DNA of 64,000 nucleotides from Nemertoderma westbladi (taxonomy: Eukaryota > Xenacoelomorpha > Nemertodermatida > Nemertodermatidae), in the NCBI GenBank assembly GCA_032718475.1, contig JAUCBJ010007962.1:1-64000 (forward strand), read 5' to 3'. The position numbers were made by a program, and so were the translations under genes. Shown piece after piece: positions 21,302 to 32,452 of the stretch. Within the stretch, counting starts at the first letter, position 1. Each line of letters begins with the position of its first letter. The notes under the pieces were generated by a model. That model was not told the origin of the DNA and did no database searches. It saw nothing but the letters and a program-made list of their open reading frames with translations.

Positions 21302-23326
21302 TTGATTCCCGATAATGTTAGGTTGTCGGAACCACTTCATAACGACCGGACAGATAGTGAACCCGAGGACTACTGTTATCAGACCCGTGGGTCTGGTTCA
21401 GCGGCCCACGCTACCTATTTGAGTAACATTTTGACTTATACCGACATAGTGGAGGGTCAAGTGGCTAAATATCGAGACCTCGACATTTTCCAATACAGTG
21501 AGGAGGAATTGCAGAAGGAATTGATACGCCAGGACCTCGAGACAGGAGCTAGAACCGTCGAAAGGCTGGATAGGGACGCAATGGAACCCGGTGGGTATGA
21601 CCTAACCATGTCCACTGATGAGAAACGGTCGCTGGAGATGATGGAAGATACCATACGTCTGCTACCGACAGGACATTTTGAAGTTGGAATGTTGTGGCGT
21701 CGACAACCACCTAAGTTGGAGAACAACTACAGCTTAGCCTTGAAAAGATTGGACGGAGTAAGGGCTCGGTTGTTAAGGAATCCAGACATTAGGGAGAAGT
21801 GTTGCGCCCAGATCAACAACTATTTCGCCAAGGGATTTGCTGGGAAGGTAGAGGACCCTGACTTAGTGACAGACCAGACATATTACCTCCCACACCACTA
21901 TATGACTCACCCTGACAAACCTGATAAAGTCCGAGTGGTCAACGACTGCGCAGCAGTTTACAGAGGTATGTCCCTGAATTCAGAGTTGATGGATGGACCC
22001 AACCTGAATAACTATTTGATCGGAATACTGTTACGTTTTAGACAGCGGCGATTCGCGTTTACTTGCGACATCGAGGCGATGTTCCACCAGGTAAGAGCCT
22101 GTAAGGCAGACCAGGATAGCCTTCGATTTCTCTGGTTCGAGAATGAAGACTTATCCGGCCCGGTGGTTACATACCAGATGTACGTTAGGATATTTGGTGC
22201 CCGCGATAGTCCGAATGGCACGCTGTTTGTTCTAAAGAAAACGGCAACAGCCCAGATTGGTAAGTATCCAGTAGAGGTGATCGAGTCTATATTGAGAAAC
22301 TTCTATATGGACGACGGATTGGTGTCCAAGGACACGGCAGAACAAGCCATAGAAGTGGCTCACGGCCTACAGGAGTGCTTGGCTACAGGGGGTTTTCCTC
22401 TAACCAAGTTCACTACAAACTCGGAGGCTCTATTAGAGTCGTTCCCGGTGAAAGATCACGGGAGCGGAGACATAGAATTGGGGGTAGAACCCATCCCCAT
22501 GGCGCGAGTACTGGGACTCGCTTGGAACCCGAACACGGACAAGTTCCAGGTAAGAGTTAGATTTGAGCCCAGTAGTCCAGACAAAGTTTTGACAAAGAGA
22601 ATTTGCTTATCGACATTAAGTAGACTATTTGACCCGATGAACTTTATCAGTCCGGTAATATTACAGGCACGAGCGTGCATGAGGAAAATTTGGTTGTCCG
22701 ACTTAGAGTGGGACGAACCAATATCTCCTATACATGCAAAGCAGTGGAGAGAGTGGGAAGTCGAGTTGCATCTATTGAAAAATATAGATGTACCCTGTTC
22801 CTACTTTCCGAATCAGCTGGTATTCCCAGCTGATCTCGAACTCCATTTATTTAGTGACGCAAGTGACACCGGCTTTGGTATGGTAGCCTACCTTCGCCGA
22901 GAGGTAAGTCAGGATAAGTTTGAGACGGCTTTTGTGACTTCTACATCAAAGACAATGCCGGTCAAATACATGACTGTCCCTCATGCAGAGTTACAGGCGG
23001 CAGTAGTTTCAGTCGAGGTAAGTAAGCAGATAACAAAGGAGTTAGACACGACATTGACCTTATTCTATTGGACGGACGCATCCTTAGTGTTAGTATACAT
23101 TGCAGCTGACAATATTGCACTAAAGACATTTGTGGCCAACAGACGCGCTCAGATCGTCGACTTTTCGACGAAGGAACAATGGAGACATTGTCCGGGAGTG
23201 TTGAACCCGGCCGACATAACTTCGAGAGGTGCAATGCCAGCGGAATTCTGTCAGGAAGAGTCTCAGGAGTTTTGGTTGCATGGACCTGATTTTCTGATGA
23301 GGACACAGGAACATTGGCCAGAGTGA
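21302..23326 (+). pseudogene. pol: Reverse transcriptase and RNase H of element A
   Basis: 674 open codons in the protease frame. The RT domain of the Pao type has VRVVNDCAAV and ELMDGPNLNNYLIGILLRFR. Catalytic Asp256 lies in FTCDIEAMF and the active-site YMDD is at 335-338 (22304-22315). RNase H follows with FSDAS (Asp519), PHAELQAA (Glu563), YWTDAS (Asp592) and the closing NPADITSRGA. All catalytic positions I can see are kept, so this is the best preserved part of A. It ends at TGA 23324-23326, followed by CTG, and the same frame continues. In life it would copy element RNA into DNA inside the particle. Confidence 0.9.
21379..21396 (+). other. Palindromic hairpin motif, copy 3
   Basis: TCAGACCCGTGGGTCTGG with outer CTG (21373-21375) and CAG (21399-21401). 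Relative to the consensus, one A-T pair became G-C on both arms, a compensatory change. It starts at codon position 3. Confidence 0.7.
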
Positions 23327-23335
23327 CTGAAGATA

Positions 23336-24917
23336 GTGACCAATCCGATGCCCGAAGATGCAGAAGTCAAAGTGGAGAAAGTCTCTAAGTCAAAGTCTAA
23401 AGCCAAACTCAAGTCATTGGAGCAGCCTGAAGAGTCATTGGAGCAGCCTGAAGAGTCATTGGAGTGGCCCGGAGACCTGTCAGACCTACAGACTTACGTG
23501 ACTACTAGGTCCGGAAGGGTAAGTTATGACATAAAACCACCCTTACAGACTAAACCAGAGTCACAGTTGGTAAGTGACGGACAGAAAATGACCGACACAA
23601 TGGAGCCTTTGGTTTCCAAACCTGCGGGTTTGGATTCGAAACTTCCATTAGTTAGCGGACAACCGTCGCTGGCATTAGAGTCATGCAGTGTTTATGACAA
23701 ATTACTAAATTCGTCTGCCTCTTGGCTGACAATTTGTAAAAGAACTGCGTGGTTAAGCCGATACGTTTCGTACCTTTGTTTAAAACATTTGAAACATTTA
23801 GGAGAACAATTGAGCACTAATATTGAGCGAATTCGGAAATTGAAACAACCTCTGACAGAGGATGAGATTGATCAAGCGGAATTAAAGCATTTGAAGTACT
23901 ATAAAATGTGTGCCTTCCCAAAAGAATTCTATCTATTGTTGGCTCAACAACCAGTTCTCTCCTTAGAAAATGGAGTCCATTAATCCATAAGGGTTTGATT
24001 TGTCATAGATCAAGAATCCAGACTGTCGACATAAACTCACAGTTTAGGTTCCCAGTGATAATCCCTAGTCACCCAATAGAATTGCAAAGAGCGATTCTAT
24101 GGGATATACACAAGAGGTTGCATCACGCGGGAAAGTTACACTGTTTGTCGACAGCGAGACAGCGATTCATTCTATTGCAGCCAAGCAGGGCAGTAGGCAC
24201 TATGTACGATGCCTGTCTGGTTTGCAAGAGGGTGAACGCCAGAGTATTGGAACAGGAGATGGCTGAACTCCCGGAAGCGAGAGTGCAGGCATATGACCCA
24301 CCTTTTACAAATACAGGGGTGGATTGTTTTGGTCCGATTGAGGCAAAGAGTGGATGGCTGACCCACAAGCGATGGGGCCTGCTACTGACATGCATGGCTA
24401 GTAGAGCCATACATATCGAGCGTGTGGCAGACATGTCGACCAAATCTCTGCTCCTGGCCTTAAAGAGATTTATGGCCAGGAGAGGACTAGTACAGGCGTT
24501 TTACTCTGACAAGGGTACAAACTTTGTCGGAGGGAATAGCGAGTTAAATGCGGCTCACAAAGCAGCGCAGAATAAAGAAATTTCTGCAGCACTTTTGCCG
24601 CAAAGAATAGAGTGGAGATTTAATACTCCAGAAAGTCCTTGGAGAGGAGGAAGTTGGGAGCGTTTGGTTCGCTCTGTAAAGCAGGCTATTGCCAAGACGT
24701 TGCCTGTGAACAAACAACTTACCAACGATGAACTGGTCATAGCTTTCATCGAAATCGAGCATACCCTAAACTCGAGGCCGATAGCTATGTTGCCAGACGG
24801 TGTTGCATTAACGCCGAATCATTTGCTAATGCAGAGTCCAGCATTTCTTCTGCCGGCATCAGAACCCATTAGTGCCGACCTATATAGTCGTAAGAGCTGG
24901 AAAGTAACACAATTTTA
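23336..24917 (+). pseudogene. pol: Integrase of element A
   Basis: The first part (to 23983) stays in the RT frame. It is a K/S/E/P-rich linker with a short SLEQPEE repeat, then a helical pre-integrase region. A frameshift near 23950 leads into the integrase frame (numbered from 23908). The zinc-binding HKRLHHAG...CLVC motif is followed by the core with Asp139 (VDCFGP), Asp201 (YSDKGTNF, where the family usually has N after the Asp) and Glu251 (GGSWERLVRSVK). The conserved NSRPI and LTPNHLLM segments close the domain. The frame stops at 24917 after another single-base slip. Confidence 0.85.
23616..23633 (+). other. Palindromic hairpin motif, copy 4
   Basis: CCAAACCTGCGGGTTTGG in the linker before integrase, with outer GTTT and AAAC arms. 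It starts at codon position 2 and is read as SKPAGLD. Confidence 0.7.
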
Positions 24918-25271
24918 GCGTACACATTCTGGGAATATTGGCGGGAATATTATCTTCCCACCATATCCACCAGAACAAAGTGGTACAAAACGGTTCGGAG
25001 CCTCCAAAGAGGAGACTACGTATTGATAACCGAACCGATTATCAAGAGAAAATATTGGGAGACGGGAGTTATCTTGCACATACACCCAGGCGTGCAAAAC
25101 ATAGTGCGCACAGTCACTGTGAAAATTAGGTGCAAGTGTCCGCACCCAAAGAAGTGTAAAACTAATGGTTTGCACACCTTGGACCGACCGGTCCAAGATA
25201 TCGTGTTATTAGAGGAGACACGCATCGAGACGGGAGATTATAATTTGTCTCCTGCCTCAAAACAGAATTAG
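24918..25271 (+). pseudogene. pol: DUF5641-like C-terminal domain of integrase, element A
   Basis: One frame over from integrase, beginning AYTFWEYWREYYLPT and continuing KWYKTVRSLQRGDYVLITE, the signature of the DUF5641 domain that ends BEL/Pao polyproteins. A Cys/Lys-rich extension (RCKCPHPKKCK) follows, which I do not recall from typical members. Ends with TAG at 25269-25271. Confidence 0.8.
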
Positions 25272-26025
25272 TGTTGGACGCAACTCACTTCGTATGCATT
25301 CCTCGTATGCAAATACAAGGAAATGCATAGGAGCGGGTTTGTGGTGATTTGCGTTGAGTTTTGTCTGGTGGGTATCAAAAACAAAATTTTATTTTCAAAA
25401 GTTTTGGAAAATTAAAAAATTTTCAAAAATTAGAAATGAACCCAAGACAATTCCAGACGCTGTGTATAGACGCGTTTTGAATTCGTCTATAGATATACAG
25501 TAATTTGAAAAGTCGTGAAGCCTGGAAAATAGCATTTAGAAACCATGGTGACGGCTATATTACGTAGGAGTGTAAATTGAGTTTAGCAACTTCTACAGAT
25601 TGGTGCCAACAGTACAACTAGGGTGCTAAAGGTTAGTAGCATCAGAGGCGTACACGACCCCACTCAGTAGTTTGCAGTGAAGTGTGATGTTCGATATCAA
25701 ACCTGTGGGTTTGGTATAGTCGAGCATTGAGACTATTGTCCTTTCTAACTACTGTAGTTTATTACGAGTAATGGGAGTAGTTTGGGCATCAAAAAAGTGA
25801 GTTGGTCACGGCCAGTTTATCTCCAAACTTTTGCGCTATGCATGGGAATAGGTTAGAGGATAGTTAGGAAGAGACGGGATCTAGAGAGTCGAACCTGAAC
25901 TGCTGGAAGGCGGGGGGGTTCGGGAGGTCTGTCCTTCGGCGGCATCTAACTGATTTATCCGCAGTGTAATTAGTTACGTAACGGAACACTTATTGGGATA
26001 TATATATGTGTATACGCAGATTATA
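25272..26025 (+). other. Noncoding gap between pol and ORF3 of A
   Basis: No coding sequence recognised. Holds one intergenic copy of the palindromic hairpin (25697-25714) and a short GC-rich stretch near 25910. It corresponds in position to the noncoding region before ORF3 in element B. Confidence 0.5.
25697..25714 (+). other. Palindromic hairpin motif, copy 5 (noncoding)
   Basis: TCAAACCTGTGGGTTTGG with outer arms CGATA and TAT-TCG, outside any gene. Confidence 0.7.
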
Positions 26026-26797
26026 ATGGAGAAGGGAATTAGAGCCCAACCGCGGAGAGGATTTACCGCTAGAGAGGAGGCGGAGCTACCATTTGCCCAA
26101 CCGGGATGTAAAGATTCGAACGTTTACTACCACGGGAGGTCGGTAATGGAGCTAAATGGGAAGTATAAACCCTCATATGATAAGGAATTAAGGAGGGAAA
26201 GAATGAGAGCGTTGGGGGACCGTATGGAAGTTTTGCGGAAGGAGTATCGCACTCGGTATCCTTACGATTTTGCGTTAGACGTATGTGACATTAGTGCAGA
26301 CCCGGACGAGGAGATTGCGCGGCTGTACCATATGAACATGTATTTTCGACACGACGAACCTCTACCTGCAGTCCGAGATCAGTTCGACGGAATGCATCTT
26401 TACCGGAGGACTCGAGGCGAGGATCAAGAGACGCCGAAGATCTTCAGTATGTACAAGTTGTTCTATAAATTTGGTGAATGCATGAACAAACAAGACGTGG
26501 CGATTCCCGACCGACTGGACGAGCAACATCCTGAACCGATATTAACGCGATGTCAAGCTCACCAGTTCCTTAGATACAACGAGGGAGGTTACCCAATGAG
26601 CAACCCGATGATTAGTATCGACTTTAGCGGAAAGCAACCTCCAAGACCCATTACGCCGACCGTTACGACATTAGATCCATATACAGAGATTAAACCCTGT
26701 TCGACACCCAGTTTGATAGAGATGGCAGCGGCCATTTCGCTATACCGAGCCTACAAGGATGTAGAGGCGCGGCGCGAAGCGGCACGGGACTCGGGTA

Positions 26798-26815
26798 CCA
26801 AACCCGCGGGTTTGG
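26798..26815 (+). other. Palindromic hairpin motif, copy 6, extended
   Basis: CCAAACCCGCGGGTTTGG, a perfect 18-bp palindrome. It is embedded in a longer stem: GGGACTCG (26786-26793) pairs with CGAGTCCC (26822-26829) across a small internal loop. Starts at codon position 2 in ORF3. Confidence 0.8.
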
Positions 26816-28389
26816 AGCTCTCGAGTCCCTGGACTACGTTTACTTCGCCTCACTGAGCGAGAAGCCTCACGCCTGAGCATCAGGACGACATAGACGCATT
26901 GCGGCAGGAGGAGTGAGCGGCGAAGGCGAAACAGTTATTCGAAGAGCGGGTGGCGGAGTATAATAAGACCGCGGATAGACATCAGGAGGAGACTAGGAGA
27001 GTGACTGGATTTGTTCCACAGGCCGTATCTCAACCCCGACCGGTGTATTATTCCGACGGCAACGAACCTGCGATATTGGTAGATCACCCGGAGTCGCGAG
27101 AAGCGATTAGATTCTTGCCGATGGTAAGGATGTTGGATCATTGGAACGTCGACTGTCTACGGGAAGTTTTATGCGCGAAGTTCTTGCGTGTTCCCGATGC
27201 AGATCACAGATTACGACACAATGGATTAGATTGGAGCTCCGGGGAAGGAGAGTAAATTATTCGGATGGTTGGATAAGTACATCAAGGTATGGGTCGCGGT
27301 GGCTACATTCCCAGACGACGAGGAGGTAGACCAGACGTGGCTGAGGAGGAAGGGTTCTTACACCTGATATGATGACCACAAGGCTATCGAGCGCATGTGG
27401 ACCCCATCAGACGAGATTCAGCATCAGTGGAGGAAAACGGAGGAATCACTGCAGGATTGGAGGGTGATGTTCTACGACAATGAAGGAGGGTCTCATCAAG
27501 AATGCTTGACTAGTAAGTGCATTCAAATTCGCGCGGCCGATGGTGTGACTCATGTGTTTATGCGCGTAAGGGCGGATCGAGAGAAACCGGAGCCCATAAT
27601 AACGACACAATATCGGAAAGGGAAGGATCCTAGGGAACAGATTTTGGAGGTATGCAGGCGAGGAGGTATGCACGGAGCGGAGCGTATCGACGCCAGGATG
27701 CTACCCAAGAAGGTTAGAGAGGCTATTCTTAACCAAGATTACGTCAAGGTGGGATCGGGAGTCCAGAGTGATTTAGAGAGTGACTTCAACGCCATGACTG
27801 ATTTGGAAGATAGATTGCCGATACCGTTTGTCGACACCAAGCTATTGTTGCTATGGGCACAGGATATTGGAATTTATAGGGAGTATCCCAACTCTGCCAA
27901 GACTGGTATGGGCTTCATAGCGCATTTGTTGTATAATTGGGACTTTAAGTTGAAGACGCAGAAGAAGTACGAGGAGGTGTATGGCGAATACAACATGCCA
28001 CCGGGAGCGGAGTTCAAATCCCACTTCAAGCGGCAAGCGTTAGTGTATTGGAACATTTGCGCGCGACCCCGTGCGTCACTACAATATTATTTGGTGCTTG
28101 AGTCGAACACGGTAACTTGTTTATTAGCGGATATCGTTGCGCGAGTTTTGAAGCGTCATCCATTGGTGTTTGGAGGAGATCAATACGTTCGCTCGAAAGG
28201 AGGAATCCAATCCGACGTGATGAAGCGTTTCTTAACCCCGTTCTTCAACCAATCGTTAGAGAATACGTCGATGGTTAGGAGAGGATTAGCGATATTCGAA
28301 GGAATATATCGACAGAACATCGGAGATTTGGGAGACCGACCGTCAATGGAATATCCGACGCCAGAGGCTTTGGAGAACTGGTTCGGGAA

Positions 28390-28407
28390 TCAAACCCGCG
28401 GGTTTGG
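28390..28407 (+). other. Palindromic hairpin motif, copy 7
   Basis: TCAAACCCGCGGGTTTGG with outer GGGA and TCCC arms, in ORF3, starting at codon position 3 and read as NQTRGFG. Confidence 0.75.
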
Positions 28408-29710
28408 TACTCCCTTCCACTCGGAGGCTGATAGACCTATTAGAGAGGGTTGGCCGGAAACGTTAGTAGAGGTGTTTGGAGTGGATCTTCCGGTGGAGAA
28501 GACATATCCGAAACGAACGCGGGAGGAAATATTGGAGATAGAGGACAAGGGCGAGGATGTTTACGTTGTTCCGGATCGACAACCTTTGACCGGAGAGGAC
28601 GACATCGTATTAGACATTGGGAAAGAAGGAAGTGCGAAACCGATTGGAGACCTCATATATGAGAGGGCCTGGTTTCCGCAAGCGCGTAGGTGCAAGTTGT
28701 GCAGCAGCACAAGGCACAATCAAAAGTTATGTGACGCGGTAGTAGAGGCGGCGCATAAGGTCTGCCGTTGGTGCAATGAGACCGACCATTCGTTTCATAC
28801 GTGCACCGACTTCATTTCTCAATGTGGATATTGTGGAGTAAAGGGACATCGTAGCGCGAGATGCCAAATGCGAGATGATTCCTTTCAAAACCATAGCGCT
28901 AACCTACTTCGGGAGATGCTAGATAAGTGGGAAGGTGTGGCCGACTACCACATCCAAGCACAGATGCGTTGGTTACGATTTAAGAGGGGATATGGATTTT
29001 GGGCAGTAGACCCATCACACGTTGCGTATGAGCCGTATCTGCAGTCGTTACCACAATATCAAGAGCTCATCCTGACCGCTCAAGACCTTCCACAGAACAC
29101 TGGAGTCATCGTTGTTCGGGAATACTTCAGACAATTGAACATGGATAACAAATACACTTGGAACTTTGTTGCTATTTGCAACCGTATTACAAAGGGTGTA
29201 TTTTCGGAAACTAGAAAGGTGGTGCGCGCGAGAGGAGATTGGAGGATGGCGGCTATACAATACCGCAACGAGTTCCTATTGACTCACGTACCGGTGGGGT
29301 CATTGACCGCTAAGAGGATCGAGGAACAGAGAACCGCAGCGCCCACAGCGACGACTGTTGGAGCTCAAAGCTCACGGAAGGAACCAGGAGGAGAGGTCCA
29401 AGACAAGCGTCAAGTCAAGGACGACCACTACCATTCGATTATAGAAGCACAGGGAGCGTTGGAGAAGGCGCGGGTGCAACTGCAGAAGGAGGAGTTGGCG
29501 GAAGCGACCACAGGAGCACGATTGGGACGAGGCCGAGGGAGAAGTACGAGCCGGGAATCTGTCGGGGCTCAGGGAACATCGTCACCGGTTCCAGGGAGTG
29601 ACGCCTCGCGGACAACATCAACAGAGTCGACTACTGGAGGAAGATTGGTGTATCTGGGAAGGGGGCGGAAGAGAGGAGCGAGCCCAAAGAACCCAGGAGC
29701 GGGTCGGTAA

Positions 29711-30401
29711 TGCATTCATATCATGGGGCGACAGACTCTAGATATATACATCATCGTCGCTCTGATGTATATTGTAGCATTTTCGTAAATATCCGACCGG
29801 ACTCATATACTAGTCGTAACAATTTGAATTTATATTATGAGAGAGGCGAAGGAGGTGATTGGGGAGACAAACCTGCCCTAGCCTTTCACCTACCACCTTT
29901 CACCTTTCACCCACCCTAGCAAGTTTTATAAAAGAGAAGGTATTTTTGTAAATTTAATTTGTATGTAGTAATCATTATGTAGAACGAATGAGAAACGATA
30001 TTTTGTAAATTTAATTTGTATGTAATAATTAAACAGTGAGAGAGATAATATTTTGTAAATTTGATTTATTTGAAAACCCATTATGCAATATCTATGCAAT
30101 ATTTGTAAATAGTAGAATTATTATAGCATCAAGATATTTAGATTATTTGGAAGTGAATTTATTTTGTTTGTATACATCGCCTATACTCTTCTACAATTGG
30201 AGGGAAACATTGCATGATTTCCCTTGGAGCGGTGTTACGGTATATTATGGCGCTGTACTTACATTAGTCCGCATTATACAGTATAATAATATTAGTCCGT
30301 TATACAGTATAATATATTAGCCATTATGCAGTATAATATATTAGTCGTTATGCAATATAGTTATTTAGATAAGACATAATAATGCGCAATGACATTTAGA
30401 T
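29711..30401 (+). other. 3' untranslated region of A with short repeats
   Basis: AT-rich. ATTTTGTAAATTTAATTTGTATG recurs between 29940 and 30060. About four copies of a 25-bp unit with TTATRCAGTATAATATATTAG lie at 30265-30355. No gene seen. Confidence 0.6.
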
Positions 30402-30409
30402 AAGGAAAA
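30402..30409 (+). other. Polypurine tract of A
   Basis: AAGGAAAA directly precedes TGAAACGCCC, the start of the 3' LTR, and so fixes the LTR start. Confidence 0.7.
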
Positions 30410-32452
30410 TGAAACGCCCATATATTTTGAATTCATCCATTTTGTATAGTATGTAGCCCTACCTATGTAATTTTGTATTAGGATATAAGTAGATAGTTCC
30501 AGGGTAGCAAGTTCCTGTTGGACCCTGGATGTGGGCTTGCTGTTATTAGCCTTGATGGGCTAGCTATTGGTTTTAATTTTCTCTATAATTGCGCTAAATT
30601 AACTTTTGTGCATCGTATTAATAGTACCGCTAAATTAAGCACCGGCAAATTTACCTTATATGGTGACGATTTGAGGGTTTCGGGAGCAATAGGTTCACGA
30701 TCCGGCTTTCTTATTGGCCTAACTGCTTCCAGGTTGGTCTAATGCTAGCTCGGATTGGGGAGCCAATGAGAGAGCGATTGCATAATCCCTCATGAACCAC
30801 CTATAAATTGGCCGTGTTTCCGGTAAATGTAATCATCTTTGTTGTACACTATGTGCTTTGTAATTAATCTCAGTGCTTTCTTTATAATTCTGCATTTCTA
30901 CCTCTTTTCGATTTTTTCTTACGATGATTCGCTAATTTGACTATTTCTGCTTGTGTTTCTCAATCAACCTCAATGATTACTATAAATTACAATTGGAACT
31001 ATGATTTCTACCCTTTAGTAAATGGTTCTATGTGATTCTTTTCGACACAATAATCCTACGGGATTCCTTAGACTGTCAGACTGTTTGGTAATTTGAATGC
31101 GCCACTACGGTACCTATTCATTCTGATGGAGAGCTAAGTTACCGGTAAGCGCGGCGGGCGCATCGGGGGGTTAGCGACGAAGGGAGTGTGGAGGATTCAA
31201 GGGCGGGCAGTGCTGGCGAGAGCACTATTGCGGCTAGAAGTTCGCGGTATAGAGGAACCCAGGTTCGCCGGAACGGTAACTAGGGGGCTGATAATCCAGA
31301 TTTTGTCTCTATTTGTAGTATTAGGGGGGCAGGAATTGGGTTAGTTAGGAAGCTCCAGATGTATCCGGGAGAGACCTGCGTGCCTTACAATCGTGAGCTA
31401 AACTGTAAACTATTGTTTGTTGAATCGTGAGCTAAACTGTAAACTATTGTTTGTTGAAACGTGAGCTAAACTGTAAACTATTGTTTGTTGAATCGTGAGC
31501 TAAACTGTAAACTATTGCTTGTTACGCTGATTGGTGTGTTACTAAAGTGTGCCTAATAAATCACGAATGCTTAGATAGGTGCTCTTTTCCCTTTGATTGA
31601 TTTCTATTTCTTAGTTTATGACGAATAGTTACTGATTAGGTCGAAAAATAATACAGTATTTTAGGCTCTTACTGGTGCTACCAGTTGTGCGATAAATTAG
31701 AATTGCGCATTCTGGAATACTTAGTAATTAGTACGCTGTACATATTTGTGACTGTAATTAACTAGTAAAATTAAGAATTTTGTACGCAGCATAGCGGAGA
31801 GTAGTTAAGGTAGGATTTGGAGTACCGTAACTATTCATGCAGGGCGGTTATTTGAATTAGAGGACGATAAGTTACATTGTAGTATACAGTATTTAGCGCG
31901 CATTAGTAAATTGCTGGCCTAAAGCCAGCCGCAGGTAAGTCTAGTCCCACTACAGGTATTAGCCGTAATAAAACAGTCCCGATTTTGATTACTTAAATAT
32001 TCTCACATTCACACATTCCGTTAGGGAATCCCAGTCTTTGCGATTAGATGCGATTAGATCAGATTAGATTAGAAAAGACATAATTGTTCACGTGTTTAGC
32101 AGTAAATTAGGCCATAGGAATACACTCAGAGTGCAAGTCTCTCGCACTCGTTTTAAGTAGCTTAGGGAACCGATTTCGGGTTTATTGTTTTGGTTATTCC
32201 CGCTTGGCTCATATATTCGAACAGTTAGCTCTCTATCGAGTAATTGGTAGAGAAAGGAACAAGAAATTAGCAGGAGCTGTATAAAATTAGTAAATATATC
32301 AGCGGACGGCAGATTAGCGCCATCCAACGGTAAGTAGCAGCGGTTTTGGATTTAGCAACCCTACATTACAAATAATACGCTCCTGATTGCCCTGCTTAAT
32401 AAATAGAGCAATTTGTGTCTTTATTGGTTGGGTCGGGGTAGTTTGTTTAACA
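30410..32452 (+). repeat. 3' LTR of element A
   Basis: 2043 bp, from TGAAAC to TTTAACA. Matches 1-1845, with four 34-bp repeats at 31389-31524 and about 150 bp (31838-31985) absent from the 5' copy. The last 217 bp are also present at 34241-34457 because of a local tandem duplication. Confidence 0.93.

Larger units (their letters stand above)
26026..29710 (+). pseudogene. ORF3 of element A: large triple zinc-knuckle protein of unknown function, broken
   Basis: Start chosen at ATG 26026 (MEKGIRAQPRRG); the frame opens slightly earlier at 25993. Coding runs to a TGA at 26854. It resumes in frame past a second TGA near 26915 to about 27250, then shifts frame, passes one more TGA near 27367, and is open from 27395 to TAA 29708. 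Without these breaks it would be about 1,230 codons. Residues numbered from 27395: three canonical CX2CX4HX4C knuckles begin at Cys433, Cys457 and Cys477. A W/Y-rich helical region follows, and the tail is rich in RG, S and K (GRGRGRS). No signal peptide or membrane helix was seen, so it is not an obvious envelope. Triple knuckles suggest RNA or DNA binding, like a second Gag or nucleocapsid. Element B has a smaller counterpart in the same position; element C has none. Confidence 0.7.
1..32452 (+). mobile_element. Element A: giant BEL/Pao-like LTR retrotransposon
   Basis: Near-identical long terminal repeats lie at 1-1845 and 30410-32452 in direct orientation. Between them, on the + strand, are coiled-coil gag, a Pao-type gag domain, CCHC knuckles, a DUF1758-like protease, RT with YMDD, RNase H, integrase and DUF5641. 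This is the BEL/Pao order, in which integrase follows RNase H and DUF5641 closes the polyprotein. After removing nested element B (7222-19788) the element is about 19.9 kb, large for this superfamily. The extra length comes from 2-kb LTRs, a long leader and an extra ORF downstream of pol. Stops and frameshifts make this copy defective. The LTRs differ at roughly 27 single positions by eye, so the insertion is fairly young. The left target duplication lies outside the window. Confidence 0.9.

Noticed and set aside
26026-29710. Envelope gene reading of ORF3 of A
   Set aside because: No signal peptide, membrane helix or cleavage site seen; zinc knuckles point to nucleic-acid binding instead.
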